Shown piece by piece: positions 16,764-25,282 of a DNA stretch of 64,000 nucleotides (within the stretch, counting starts at the first letter, position 1; every line of letters starts with the position of its first letter). The notes under the pieces are model-generated. The model was not told the DNA's origin. It did no database searches and was given only the letters and a program-made list of their open reading frames with translations. A program made the position numbers and the translations under genes. The stretch comes from Fictibacillus nanhaiensis. GTDB taxonomy: Bacteria > Bacillota > Bacilli > Bacillales > Fictibacillaceae. The stretch spans positions 558,001-622,000 of the forward strand of contig JAEACG010000002.1 in NCBI GenBank assembly GCA_016401345.1, given 5' to 3'.

Positions 16764-17538
16764 ATGCAAGATAGAAAAGTCCACCATTAATGATCTCCAC
16801 GATAATCTGTGGTTCATATTGGGTGCGAAGCGCTTCTTTTTCAATATGATAGGCTTCAGGTTTCGTTAAAGAATCTTCATAGAAACTCTCTAGTAGTTCT
16901 AGATCTTCATTCCATCTTTTTTTGGCATCCTCGGCCCACGTGTGATCATCTACATCAATGACTTCCTGAATTTTGTTTTCCAATCTTTTTATCGCACTCT
17001 GAGGCTTAATAAAAGGAGAGAGCGTATAACAAAAATCGGGTATTCTTTTCGTTAGCAGCATCTTTTGAAGACGTTGATGAAAATGATCTTCAATGGTTCC
17101 GTTGATTAGTTGTATGCCATATGATAGCACTTGATCTTTCTTCTGATCACATTGATACGTAACTTTAACGTTTAAGCATAGCCATGGTTGCAGGGGAACC
17201 TGTGCTCCTTGTTGAGGAACAGATTCATACAGCCGAATGAATGAAGCGAGCTTCTTCGTAGAACCAAAAATCTGATGAAGTCTCGGCGAACCAAAGTGGA
17301 TAAATTCACCTTTTCCATCAGGTGCTTGTTGTTGACCCGTCACTAAAGTCAGTGTCATCGGATTCGGGGTTCCTCCGGTTTTTTCGAGATAGTGCCAGTA
17401 GAACGGACGGTTCATTAAAACTTTATCAAGTTCAGTTGTCAATTGAACTTTCATGTAACTAAAGTTTTTCTCTTGAATTCTGCATTCGTTCGCATCAAAA
17501 TAGCGCTCAAGAAAGCGATGAATCTCGTGCTGCTGCAT
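16762..17538 (-). CDS. yqhG: YqhG family protein
   Basis: A 258-residue soluble protein with the YqhG N-terminus (HRFLERYFDANEC) and a Trp/Phe-rich middle (NRPFYWHYLEKTGG). No enzymatic motif is visible and function is unknown; in Bacillus it always follows the helicase yqhH. ATG 17538 is chosen, behind GGATGGGAAGAG; it overlaps the yqhH end by 32 nt. A frame extending to 17574 is less likely. Confidence 0.87.
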   Translation of the reverse strand: MQQHEIHRFLERYFDANECRIQEKNFSYMKVQLTTELDKVLMNRPFYWHYLEKTGGTPNPMTLTLVTGQQQAPDGKGEFIHFGSPRLHQIFGSTKKLASFIRLYESVPQQGAQVPLQPWLCLNVKVTYQCDQKKDQVLSYGIQLINGTIEDHFHQRLQKMLLTKRIPDFCYTLSPFIKPQSAIKRLENKIQEVIDVDDHTWAEDAKKRWNEDLELLESFYEDSLTKPEAYHIEKEALRTQYEPQIIVEIINGGLFYLA

Positions 17539-19204
17539 GCTCTTCCCATCCTTTCTGTTTGATTCCGCCATCAAGGTTGATCAAGGAAGCAAGATTATCC
17601 ATCTTAACGCGGATCTCACCTTCACTTTCAGACGTATTCATGATGTCTGCGATATGGCGTTCGATGTTCTTGATCTCAAATTTCGTTAAAATTTCATCGA
17701 GCTCCCCAATAACACTTTCAAATAGGTTGATCTTGTTATACAGCAAGTTTAAGATGTGTTCTTCAATCGTATTCTGAGTGGCGAAATTATAGATATGAAC
17801 GTCACCTTGCTGACCGATCCGGTGGATACGTCCGATCCGCTGCTCAATCCTCATAGGGTTCCACGGAAGATCGTAGTTGATGATATGTTGACAGAACTGA
17901 AGGTTGATTCCTTCACCACCGGCTTCCGTTGCGATCAACACTTGTGCTCTTGTTCGAAAGAGTTGCGTCATCCAGTCCTTTTTACTTCGCTTAAATCCGC
18001 CTCGAAACGGTACAGAAGAGATGCCATGCTGCTGTAAAAACCACTGTAAATAAAGTTGTGTCGCACGATATTCTGTAAAAATGATAACCTTAGAATCAAT
18101 CGATTGAATGAGTTCTAATGCTTTTAGAGCTTTAGAGTTTTGATCAACAAGTTCAATTTTTTTCATTAGCTCTAAGACTCGCTGCTCCATTAACGAGTTT
18201 GAAACATCCTTTTGAAGCATGTTTTTCAAAGTTAGAAAAACAGCTTCCCGCGAACTGCATGCTTCCCGCTGCAGAGTGACGATAGAAAATTTACTTCTGT
18301 CAAAGTAAGAGTCTTTTTTTAGTTGAGAGATTTCATCGTATAGGTCACGTTCTGTTTTTGATAATGTAATAGGAATGGTTTGAACAAGACGCTTCGGCCA
18401 TTTCAGCCCAGTCTCTTCTCGGCGGTTACGGACCATCACCTTATTTACGAGCTGCTTCAGCTTTTCTTCATTTTTAAGTGAATATTTATCTTCTTTGTAA
18501 TCTTTGTCAAAGTTCTCTCGGTTTCCTAGATGGCCAGGCTTTAATAAAGATACAAGATTAAAAATCTCCTCAACTCTGTTTTGTACGGGAGTTGCCGTTA
18601 ATAATAAGCAGAACTTCTTTTTTAATAACTGTACAAATTCATAGTTTTTCGTTTTCTTGTTCTTTAATTTGTGTGCTTCATCGATGATAACTAGATCATA
18701 GTCTTGATTAAGAACGATGTCACGATGCGGTGCGCGTTTTGCCGTATCAATAGAAGATACCACTACATCGCATTGCTCCCATACATAAGCTTTTTTTTGA
18801 GCGATTGCAGGAATAAAAAACTTTTGATTCAACTCGTTCGTCCATTGAATGACGAGTGAAGCTGGAACGAGAATCAAAATTTTCTTAGCGAGCCGGCGTA
18901 TCATGTACTCTTTTAGAATCAAACCTGCTTCAATCGTTTTTCCTAACCCTACTTCATCTGCCAAGATTGCTTTTCCGTTCATCTGTTCAATAACGGTAGT
19001 CGCAACGTCCAGCTGATGAGGCAAAAAAGTCATCTGTGGGAGGTGATCTGGAGCTTGAAGACCGAGAAAATCAGGAATTGCTAAGTGGTGTTCGGCTTCA
19101 AGAGCTAAGTTATATAATTCCCAATTGGCCCAAGGTCCATCTTCTTCCACACGCTTTAAAAAGTCATCATGCCATTCTCGCTGAAACTGAACGTCGATTT
19201 TCAT
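17507..19204 (-). CDS. yqhH: SNF2-family helicase-like ATPase (YqhH)
   Basis: A 565-residue DEAD/SNF2 (RapA-like) ATPase. Walker A sits in LADEVGLGKTIEAG, box II is DEAH, motif III LLTATPVQN, and motifs V-VI read ATEAGGEGINLQ and QRIGRIHRIGQ. Such proteins remodel nucleoprotein complexes, probably RNA polymerase or DNA-bound factors; the partner is unknown, perhaps YqhG. ATG 19204 follows AAAGGAAA. It is divergent from the gcv riboswitch and leads the yqhH-yqhG pair. Confidence 0.93.
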   Translation of the reverse strand: MKIDVQFQREWHDDFLKRVEEDGPWANWELYNLALEAEHHLAIPDFLGLQAPDHLPQMTFLPHQLDVATTVIEQMNGKAILADEVGLGKTIEAGLILKEYMIRRLAKKILILVPASLVIQWTNELNQKFFIPAIAQKKAYVWEQCDVVVSSIDTAKRAPHRDIVLNQDYDLVIIDEAHKLKNKKTKNYEFVQLLKKKFCLLLTATPVQNRVEEIFNLVSLLKPGHLGNRENFDKDYKEDKYSLKNEEKLKQLVNKVMVRNRREETGLKWPKRLVQTIPITLSKTERDLYDEISQLKKDSYFDRSKFSIVTLQREACSSREAVFLTLKNMLQKDVSNSLMEQRVLELMKKIELVDQNSKALKALELIQSIDSKVIIFTEYRATQLYLQWFLQQHGISSVPFRGGFKRSKKDWMTQLFRTRAQVLIATEAGGEGINLQFCQHIINYDLPWNPMRIEQRIGRIHRIGQQGDVHIYNFATQNTIEEHILNLLYNKINLFESVIGELDEILTKFEIKNIERHIADIMNTSESEGEIRVKMDNLASLINLDGGIKQKGWEEHAAARDSSLS

Positions 19205-19327
19205 AACGGATTTCCTTTCTTTAAAAAAGTTCGTTGCCATTCCTTTTGTAAAAATGATAGGATAATAATGTAGTAAACATAGTAATAGTATGTGCGACCT
19301 TGGACAATAACATACTCGCGAATGAAA

Positions 19328-19499
19328 GTAAGAGGAGAGACTGCGTTAGCGGCGCCGAAGGAGCAAACAATTGTGAAACTCTCAGGCAAAAAGACTCTTG
19401 CTAGACGCATCTCTGGAGAGTGCTTTTTAATAGATGAAAGCCACCAACGAAGAAACTCAAAAGATTTCTTTGAGAAACTTACAGGTTGCAGGACAGAGG
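19328..19499 (+). promoter_or_regulatory. Tandem glycine riboswitch of the gcv operon
   Basis: Two aptamers can be read. The first has the conserved GCCGAAGGAGCAA and CTCAGGCAAAAAGAC blocks and ends near CTCTGGAGAG. The second has CCAACGAAGAAACTC and a later ACAGGTTGCAGGACAGAGG block. In the class, glycine binding favours read-through of the downstream terminator, turning on glycine breakdown when glycine is abundant. It sits directly before gcvT, as in B. subtilis. Confidence 0.93.
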
Positions 19500-19535
19500 A
19501 TCCCATTTTTAAGGGGTCTTTCTGTCCTTTTTTTG
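19490..19535 (+). terminator. Regulated terminator of the glycine riboswitch
   Basis: AGGACAGA pairs with TCTGTCCT, with an inner GATCCC/GGGGTC helix, then seven T residues. Its 5' arm overlaps the 3' strand of the second aptamer, which is how ligand binding can switch it off. Confidence 0.9.
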
Positions 19536-19582
19536 TCCAGAAAAGTCCGAAAATTTTTAAGTATGAAAAAGGAGGAATTCAC

Positions 19583-20683
19583 ATGGCTACATTGTTACGA
19601 ACACCGTTATTTGAGACGTACAAAGAACACGGTGGAAAAGTAATTGATTTTGGTGGTTGGGAGTTGCCTGTTCAGTTCTCAAGTATCAAAGAGGAACACG
19701 AAGCTGTTAGAACGAAAGCTGGTTTATTCGATGTATCTCACATGGGAGAATTTGATGTTCGAGGACCAAATGCCTTATCGTTTCTGCAATATACAATGAC
19801 CAATGATGTTTCAAAACTTCAAAACGGCCAAGCGCAGTATACGGCTATGTGCTATGAAAACGGCGGTACAGTAGATGACCTTTTAATCTATAAAAGAGAT
19901 GAAAACGATTACTTGCTCGTTGTGAATGCCTCAAATATTGAAAAAGATTTCGAATGGCTTATGAGCAAGAAGCCTGAAGGTGTAGAACTCGTGAATGTTT
20001 CTCCTGAATATGCGCAACTCGCGATTCAAGGGCCAAAAGCAGAAGGAATTCTTCAAAAACTTACGGATACAAATCTTTCTGAGATCGGATTCTTCCGTTT
20101 TAAAGAAGATGTTTCACTAGCGGGAATATCTGCTCTTGTGTCTCGAACTGGCTACACAGGAGAAGATGGCTTTGAGATCTATTTAAAAACGGAACATGCT
20201 GAAAAATTGTGGAGATCTGTTCTTGAAGCAGGTCAGGAAGATGGATTGCTCCCTGCAGGACTTGGTGCACGTGACACGTTGCGCTTTGAAGCAAAACTTG
20301 CGCTATACGGTCAAGAACTTACAAAAGAAATTACTCCGATAGAAGCTGGTATCGGATTCGCTGTAAAAACAGATAAAGAAGCAGATTTTATTGGAAAAGA
20401 AATTCTAGCAGATCAAAAGAAGAATGGCGCACCACGTAAGCTAGTTGGTATTGAAATGATCGATAAAGGTATACCGCGATCACATTATGAGGTATTTAAA
20501 GGTGATGTGAAGATCGGAGAAGTTACTACGGGGACACAGTCGCCAACATTGAAGAAGAATCTAGGACTTGCTCTTCTAGAAAAGGATTTCACGGAGCTTG
20601 GTACAGAGGTAGAAGTACAGATTCGTCAAAAACGTTTAAAAGCAAAAGTAGTCGCTTCACCATTTTATAAACGAGGAAAATAA
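19583..20683 (+). CDS. gcvT: Glycine cleavage system T protein (aminomethyltransferase)
   Basis: Transfers the methylene group from the H-protein-bound aminomethyl to tetrahydrofolate and releases ammonia. The 366-residue protein has the folate-binding GcvT domain ([13 protein letters not shown] around 50, [11 protein letters not shown] around 190) and the C-terminal barrel domain. ATG 19583 follows AAAGGAGG with 8-nt spacing. It heads gcvT-gcvPA-gcvPB under the glycine riboswitch. The H protein gene is not in this cluster, as in B. subtilis. Confidence 0.97.
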   Translation: MATLLRTPLFETYKEHGGKVIDFGGWELPVQFSSIKEEHEAVRTKAGLFDVSHMGEFDVRGPNALSFLQYTMTNDVSKLQNGQAQYTAMCYENGGTVDDLLIYKRDENDYLLVVNASNIEKDFEWLMSKKPEGVELVNVSPEYAQLAIQGPKAEGILQKLTDTNLSEIGFFRFKEDVSLAGISALVSRTGYTGEDGFEIYLKTEHAEKLWRSVLEAGQEDGLLPAGLGARDTLRFEAKLALYGQELTKEITPIEAGIGFAVKTDKEADFIGKEILADQKKNGAPRKLVGIEMIDKGIPRSHYEVFKGDVKIGEVTTGTQSPTLKKNLGLALLEKDFTELGTEVEVQIRQKRLKAKVVASPFYKRGK

Positions 20684-20704
20684 GACATTTAAGGGGGAGA
20701 AACC

Positions 20705-22069
20705 ATGACGTTCCGCTATTTGCCGATGACTGATCAAGACAAAAAGGAAATGCTTGAAACGATTGGAATCGAAACGACAGAAGATCTTTTTCAGGATATT
20801 CCGGAAGAAGTTCGATTTAATGGACGCTTACAAATCGAGGAAGCTTTGTCAGAACCTCAACTAGTTAAAGAGATGGGCCGCTTGGCTGCATTAAACAAGA
20901 ATACAAAAGATCATGCTTCATTTCTAGGAGCAGGTGTGTATGATCATTACACTCCATCGATCGTGAACCATATGCTTCTTCGTTCAGAGTTCTACACGGC
21001 TTACACGCCATACCAGCCTGAGATCTCTCAAGGAGAACTTCAAGCAATCTTTGAATTTCAAACGATGATCTGTGAGTTGACAGGTATGGATGTTGCGAAT
21101 TCTTCCATGTATGATGGTGGAACTTCACTTGCGGAGGCTGGATTATTATCAGCAGCTCAGACACGCAGAAAGAAAATCGTTGTATCCAAATCCGTACATC
21201 CCGAATCACGTGCCGTTTTGCACACGTATGCAAAAGGCCAGCATCTTGAAGTAGTAGAAGTGGATACAGAAGATGGTGTTACCTCATTAAATGCATTGCG
21301 TGCTGAAGTTGATGAACAGACAGCATGTGTGATCGTTCAATATCCGAACTTCTTCGGTCAGATCGAACCGTTAAAAGACATAGAAGAAATCGTGCACAGC
21401 GCAAAAGGAATGTTTGTAGTTTCTTCAAATCCTTTGGCATTGGGCGCTTTAACTCCTCCTGGTAAGTTCGGCGCGGATATCGTAGTCGGTGATGCACAGC
21501 CGTTTGGGATCGCACAAGGTTTTGGTGGACCACACTGTGGATATTTTGCTGTAACAACAAAATTAATGCGTAAAGTCCCTGGCCGTTTGGTCGGTCAAAC
21601 GGTTGATGAAGACGGGAAACGCGGATTCGTTCTTACTCTTCAAGCGAGAGAACAGCATATCAGACGTGATAAAGCGACGAGTAACATCTGTTCGAACCAA
21701 GCGCTTAATGCACTGGCTGCTTCTATTGCTATGACGGCACTTGGAAAACAGGGTGTAAAAGAAGTAGCGCACCAAAATATACAAAAAGCTCACTATGCGA
21801 AAAAAGTTCTTGAGGAAAAAGGATTCAAAACAGCTTTCACAGGACCTTTCTTTAACGAGTTTGTTATTGAGTTAAAATGTACAGCTAAAGAAGTAAATGC
21901 AAAATTATTAGAATCTGGTATCATCGGCGGATATGATTTGGGTCTTTCGTATTCAGAACTGAAGAACCATATGCTTCTAGCGGTTACCGAAATGAGAACT
22001 AAAGAAGAGATCGATCAGCTTGCAAATGTATTGGAGGGATTAGCATGCGTACAGAACATCAGTCATTAA
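20705..22069 (+). CDS. gcvPA: Glycine dehydrogenase (decarboxylating) subunit 1
   Basis: The N-terminal half of the split P protein, which forms the PLP decarboxylase with GcvPB. The 454 residues contain family blocks [29 protein letters not shown] and [12 protein letters not shown]. It does not carry the PLP lysine, which is in GcvPB. ATG 20705 follows AAGGGGGAG, 22 nt after gcvT. Its 3' end overlaps gcvPB by 25 nt, suggesting equimolar coupled synthesis. Confidence 0.97.
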   Translation: MTFRYLPMTDQDKKEMLETIGIETTEDLFQDIPEEVRFNGRLQIEEALSEPQLVKEMGRLAALNKNTKDHASFLGAGVYDHYTPSIVNHMLLRSEFYTAYTPYQPEISQGELQAIFEFQTMICELTGMDVANSSMYDGGTSLAEAGLLSAAQTRRKKIVVSKSVHPESRAVLHTYAKGQHLEVVEVDTEDGVTSLNALRAEVDEQTACVIVQYPNFFGQIEPLKDIEEIVHSAKGMFVVSSNPLALGALTPPGKFGADIVVGDAQPFGIAQGFGGPHCGYFAVTTKLMRKVPGRLVGQTVDEDGKRGFVLTLQAREQHIRRDKATSNICSNQALNALAASIAMTALGKQGVKEVAHQNIQKAHYAKKVLEEKGFKTAFTGPFFNEFVIELKCTAKEVNAKLLESGIIGGYDLGLSYSELKNHMLLAVTEMRTKEEIDQLANVLEGLACVQNISH

Positions 22070-23508
22070 TTTTTGAATTGTCTAAACCAGGTCGAGTAGG
22101 GTACAGCATCCCTGAACTTGACGTTCCAGAGATTAACGTAGAATCTATCATCCCTTCCGATTATTTGCGTACGGAAGAAGCGGATCTTCCTGAAGTGTCA
22201 GAGCTTCAAATCGTTCGTCATTATACTGCATTATCTAATCGTAACCATGGTGTGGATTCTGGTTTCTATCCACTAGGTTCATGTACGATGAAATACAATC
22301 CCAAGATTAATGAAGATGTAGCACGATTCCCTGGATTCGCACATATCCACCCTCTCCAAGATGAAGAGACGGTGCAAGGTGCGATGGAGATGATGTACCG
22401 CTTGCAAACATCGCTTGCTGAGATCACAGGAATGGATGAAGTGACGCTTCAACCAGCAGCAGGTGCCCATGGTGAATGGACAGGTCTTATGATGATCCGT
22501 GCTTACCATGAAGCAAATGGTGACTTCAATCGTACAAAAGTAATCGTTCCTGATTCAGCACACGGTACAAATCCTGCTTCTGCAACGGTTGCTGGTTTTG
22601 AATCGATCACGGTGAAGTCCGATGAGCGCGGACTTGTTGATCTAGAAGATTTGAAACGAGTAGTCGATCAAGATGTTGCGGCTCTTATGCTTACAAATCC
22701 GAATACGCTTGGTCTTTTCGAAGAGCATATTCTAGAAATGGCAAAGATCGTCCATGAAGCTGGCGGAAAGCTATACTATGATGGAGCTAACGCAAATGCG
22801 ATATTAGGATTTGCTCGACCTGGAGACATGGGCTTTGACGTTGTTCACTTAAATCTTCATAAGACATTTACAGGACCTCACGGTGGTGGTGGACCTGGAT
22901 CAGGACCAGTAGGAGTTAAGGAAGATCTGATCCCATTCTTGCCAAAACCAGTTCTCGTTAAAGAGGACGATCTTTATAAGTTTGAATATGATCGCCCGCA
23001 ATCGATCGGAAGAGTGAAGCCATTTTATGGTAACTTCGGCATTAATGTACGTGCGTTTACGTACATCATGACGATGGGGCCAGATGGTTTGAGACAAGTA
23101 TCTGAGAATGCTGTATTAAATGCTAACTATATGATGCGCCGACTTGAGCCTCATTTCGATCTACCGTTTACGCAGCACTGTAAACATGAGTTCGTATTAT
23201 CTGGACGCCGCCAGAAAAAACTTGGCGTAAGAACGCTTGATATTGCAAAACGTCTTTTAGATTTTGGCTACCACCCGCCAACCATATACTTCCCGTTAAG
23301 TGTGGAAGAAGCGATCATGATTGAGCCGACAGAAACTGAATCTAAAGAAACACTCGATGAATTTATTGAAAAAATGATTCAGATATCCAAAGAAGCAGAA
23401 GAAACACCTGAATTGGTTCAAGAAGCTCCTCACACTACAGTTGTTAGACGACTGGATGAAGCAACAGCTGCAAGAAAGCCAATCTTGAAATATATGAAAC
23501 AAGTTTAG
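22045..23508 (+). CDS. gcvPB: Glycine dehydrogenase (decarboxylating) subunit 2
   Basis: The PLP-binding half of the split P protein. Lys273 in [14 protein letters not shown] is the Schiff-base lysine, preceded by the DGANANA loop and followed by the glycine-rich loop. It decarboxylates glycine and loads the aminomethyl group onto lipoylated H protein; the lipoylation enzyme lipM lies close downstream. ATG 22045 has TTGGAGGG upstream. The operon ends at a terminator 9 nt later. Confidence 0.97.
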   Translation: MRTEHQSLIFELSKPGRVGYSIPELDVPEINVESIIPSDYLRTEEADLPEVSELQIVRHYTALSNRNHGVDSGFYPLGSCTMKYNPKINEDVARFPGFAHIHPLQDEETVQGAMEMMYRLQTSLAEITGMDEVTLQPAAGAHGEWTGLMMIRAYHEANGDFNRTKVIVPDSAHGTNPASATVAGFESITVKSDERGLVDLEDLKRVVDQDVAALMLTNPNTLGLFEEHILEMAKIVHEAGGKLYYDGANANAILGFARPGDMGFDVVHLNLHKTFTGPHGGGGPGSGPVGVKEDLIPFLPKPVLVKEDDLYKFEYDRPQSIGRVKPFYGNFGINVRAFTYIMTMGPDGLRQVSENAVLNANYMMRRLEPHFDLPFTQHCKHEFVLSGRRQKKLGVRTLDIAKRLLDFGYHPPTIYFPLSVEEAIMIEPTETESKETLDEFIEKMIQISKEAEETPELVQEAPHTTVVRRLDEATAARKPILKYMKQV

Positions 23509-23516
23509 ACATACAA

Positions 23517-23551
23517 AAAAGCAGCTCGGATGATTTTCCGGGCTGCTTTTG
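23517..23551 (+). terminator. Terminator of the gcv operon
   Basis: AAAAGCAGC and GCTGCTTTT form the base of a hairpin with inner CGG/CCG pairs. It can also act for the opposing yqhL gene. Confidence 0.87.
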
Positions 23552-23556
23552 AATGT

Positions 23557-23934
23557 TTAGTTTGATTTTACGCGGCCCGTCCATTTGCGGAAGCCGCCAT
23601 GTAGATGATGAAGTTGGCTATACTTTTTCTTTTTAAGAAAATTGGCTGCACGAGCACTTCTGAATCCACTTTCACAATATAGATAAACAGGCTGATCGCT
23701 ACGCACTTCTTTTAAGCGCTGTCTCATTTGAGAGAGAGGAATGTTACGTGCCCCTAGAATATGTCCTTTTTTAAATTCTTCAGGCTCACGAACATCAATC
23801 AATTGAGCTTTTCGATAACCTGCTTTAAACTCTTCCTCATTTAACGTAGTTAGAAATCTCTTTTGGTATAACCCCATACCAATCACATAAACCAATAACG
23901 CTACTACAATACCTGCTAAAACTATCCATCCCAT
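23557..23934 (-). CDS. yqhL: Membrane-anchored rhodanese-like sulfurtransferase (YqhL)
   Basis: A 125-residue protein with one N-terminal membrane helix (residues 2-21) and a single rhodanese domain. The active cysteine is Cys87 in YCESGFRSAR, and DVREPEEF is the family entry motif. It may move sulfane sulfur; the partner is unknown. ATG 23934 follows AAGGAGTG. It converges on gcvPB and is divergent from lipM, the standard Bacillus arrangement. Confidence 0.92.
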   Translation of the reverse strand: MGWIVLAGIVVALLVYVIGMGLYQKRFLTTLNEEEFKAGYRKAQLIDVREPEEFKKGHILGARNIPLSQMRQRLKEVRSDQPVYLYCESGFRSARAANFLKKKKYSQLHHLHGGFRKWTGRVKSN

Positions 23935-24023
23935 AACGCTTGCACTCCTTTAAACAATCTACCACAATTATAGCGGTGCACGGCTCTATAGGCAAAAGAA
24001 AAATCTGACTTTAAGCGATTGTT

Positions 24024-24051
24024 TTGACACATTCGCCGAATTTGGTACACT
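24024..24051 (+). promoter_or_regulatory. Sigma-A promoter of lipM
   Basis: A perfect TTGACA (24024-24029) and TACACT (24046-24051) are separated by 16 nt, about 33 nt before the GTG start. Confidence 0.65.
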
Positions 24052-24083
24052 AGTTACGAATGAATGGCAGGGAGACGAAAAAC

Positions 24084-24920
24084 GTGGAAAAAGAAAACTG
24101 GTATTATATCGATTCTGGAAATTGCGAACCTGCAATTAATATGGCAATGGACGAGGCGCTTCTAACATGGCACAGCGAGGGAAAGATTCCACCTGTTATC
24201 CGCTTTTACGGATGGAATCCAGCTACATTATCCATTGGATACTTTCAAAAAGTAGAAAAAGAGATTAACCTGGATGCAGTAAAAAAATATGGGCTAGGCT
24301 TTGTTAGACGCCCAACTGGAGGACGCGGAGTTCTTCATGATCAAGAACTTACGTACAGCGTTATCGTATCTGAAGCACACAAAGATATGCCGCAAAGTGT
24401 AACCGAAGCTTATCGAGTGATCTCAGAAGGAATAAAAGAAGGATTTCAAGGCTTAGGCCTAGATGCTTACTTCGCTGTTCCGAAAACAGAAGAAGAGCGT
24501 GAAGGATTGAAGAATCCTCGATCAGCAGTATGTTTTGACGCTCCTTCGTGGTATGAACTAGTCGTTGAAGGTAGAAAAGTAGCGGGTAGTGCCCAAACAA
24601 GGCAAAAGGGTGTAATTCTGCAACACGGATCTATCCTTCTAGATTTAGACGAAGACAAATTGTTCGATTTATTTAAGTATTCAAGTGACAGATTAAGAGA
24701 GAGAATGCAAACCGCTTTTAAGAAGAAAGCAGTAGCAGTCAACGCTCTGCTAGATGTTCCTGTTACAATTGAAGACGCGAAGATAGCCTTTAAAAAAGGA
24801 TTCGAGGACGGTTTGAACGTAAATCTTGTACCATACACACTTACAGACGATCAGTGGGCAGAAGTAAAGCGCATAGCCGATACTCGTTATCGTAACGATG
24901 AGTGGACGTTCAGACGCTAA
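24084..24920 (+). CDS. lipM: Octanoyltransferase LipM
   Basis: Transfers octanoyl from acyl carrier protein to the H protein of glycine cleavage, the first step of lipoate assembly. The 278 residues equal B. subtilis LipM in length. Catalytic Cys150 is in [12 protein letters not shown] and Lys165 in [19 protein letters not shown] precedes them. GTG 24084 is 9 nt after GGGAG and gives the family N-terminus; the ATG at 24060 lies before that site. Lipoylation is also needed by the bkd complex at the end of the window. Confidence 0.95.
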   Translation: MEKENWYYIDSGNCEPAINMAMDEALLTWHSEGKIPPVIRFYGWNPATLSIGYFQKVEKEINLDAVKKYGLGFVRRPTGGRGVLHDQELTYSVIVSEAHKDMPQSVTEAYRVISEGIKEGFQGLGLDAYFAVPKTEEEREGLKNPRSAVCFDAPSWYELVVEGRKVAGSAQTRQKGVILQHGSILLDLDEDKLFDLFKYSSDRLRERMQTAFKKKAVAVNALLDVPVTIEDAKIAFKKGFEDGLNVNLVPYTLTDDQWAEVKRIADTRYRNDEWTFRR

Positions 24921-24925
24921 TACTG

Positions 24926-24967
24926 AAAAATCGAAATCTCAAAAAGAGATCTCGATTTTTTATTTTT
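24926..24967 (+). terminator. Terminator of lipM
   Basis: AAAAATCGA plus ATCTC pairs with GAGAT plus TCGATTTTT with one internal mismatch, followed by a T-rich tail. Confidence 0.9.
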
Positions 24968-25184
24968 GCTCTATAAAGATCAGAAAAAAAGATGTCAAGA
25001 TATTAATTTTTTTTGGAAAATAGAAGGGATTTTTGAAAACCACGTGTTTGTACGGCTTTTTAAAACTACCAAATTATACAAATCTAAAATAGAGCCAATT
25101 CATTAATAAAATCATCATAAATTTACAAGAATCAAGGAATTGCTGTAAAATCCTCATGATTTTAAGTTTGACAATTTTTTTTCT

Positions 25185-25213
25185 TTGACATGTGGTTTAC
25201 GTATATATAGTAT
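25185..25213 (+). promoter_or_regulatory. Sigma-A promoter of nrdJ
   Basis: A perfect TTGACA and TAGTAT are separated by 17 nt, leaving a leader of about 65 nt before the start codon. Confidence 0.6.
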
Positions 25214-25282
25214 AAGGGTAGAACTTATACATACAAGATATAGATATGCATCCGTATGTGATTTAACTAGAGGAGGAGAAAT

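Larger units (their letters stand above)
24921..25282. other. Intergenic gap before nrdJ
   Basis: This AT-rich 362-bp stretch has no gene. It holds the lipM terminator and two sigma-A-like promoters in series (TTTACA-18-TAAAAT at 25122-25151 and a stronger one at 25185). I looked for a cobalamin riboswitch, plausible before a B12-dependent enzyme, but see no convincing B12 box. Confidence 0.6.

Noticed and set aside
19292-19582. N-terminal extension of the gcvT frame across the riboswitch
   Set aside because: The extension covers both glycine aptamers and the terminator; ATG 19583 has a perfect ribosome site and gives the normal GcvT length.
24921-25282. Cobalamin riboswitch before the B12-dependent reductase
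   Set aside because: The conserved B12 box and the expected G/C-rich core are not seen; the region is AT-rich with ordinary promoters.
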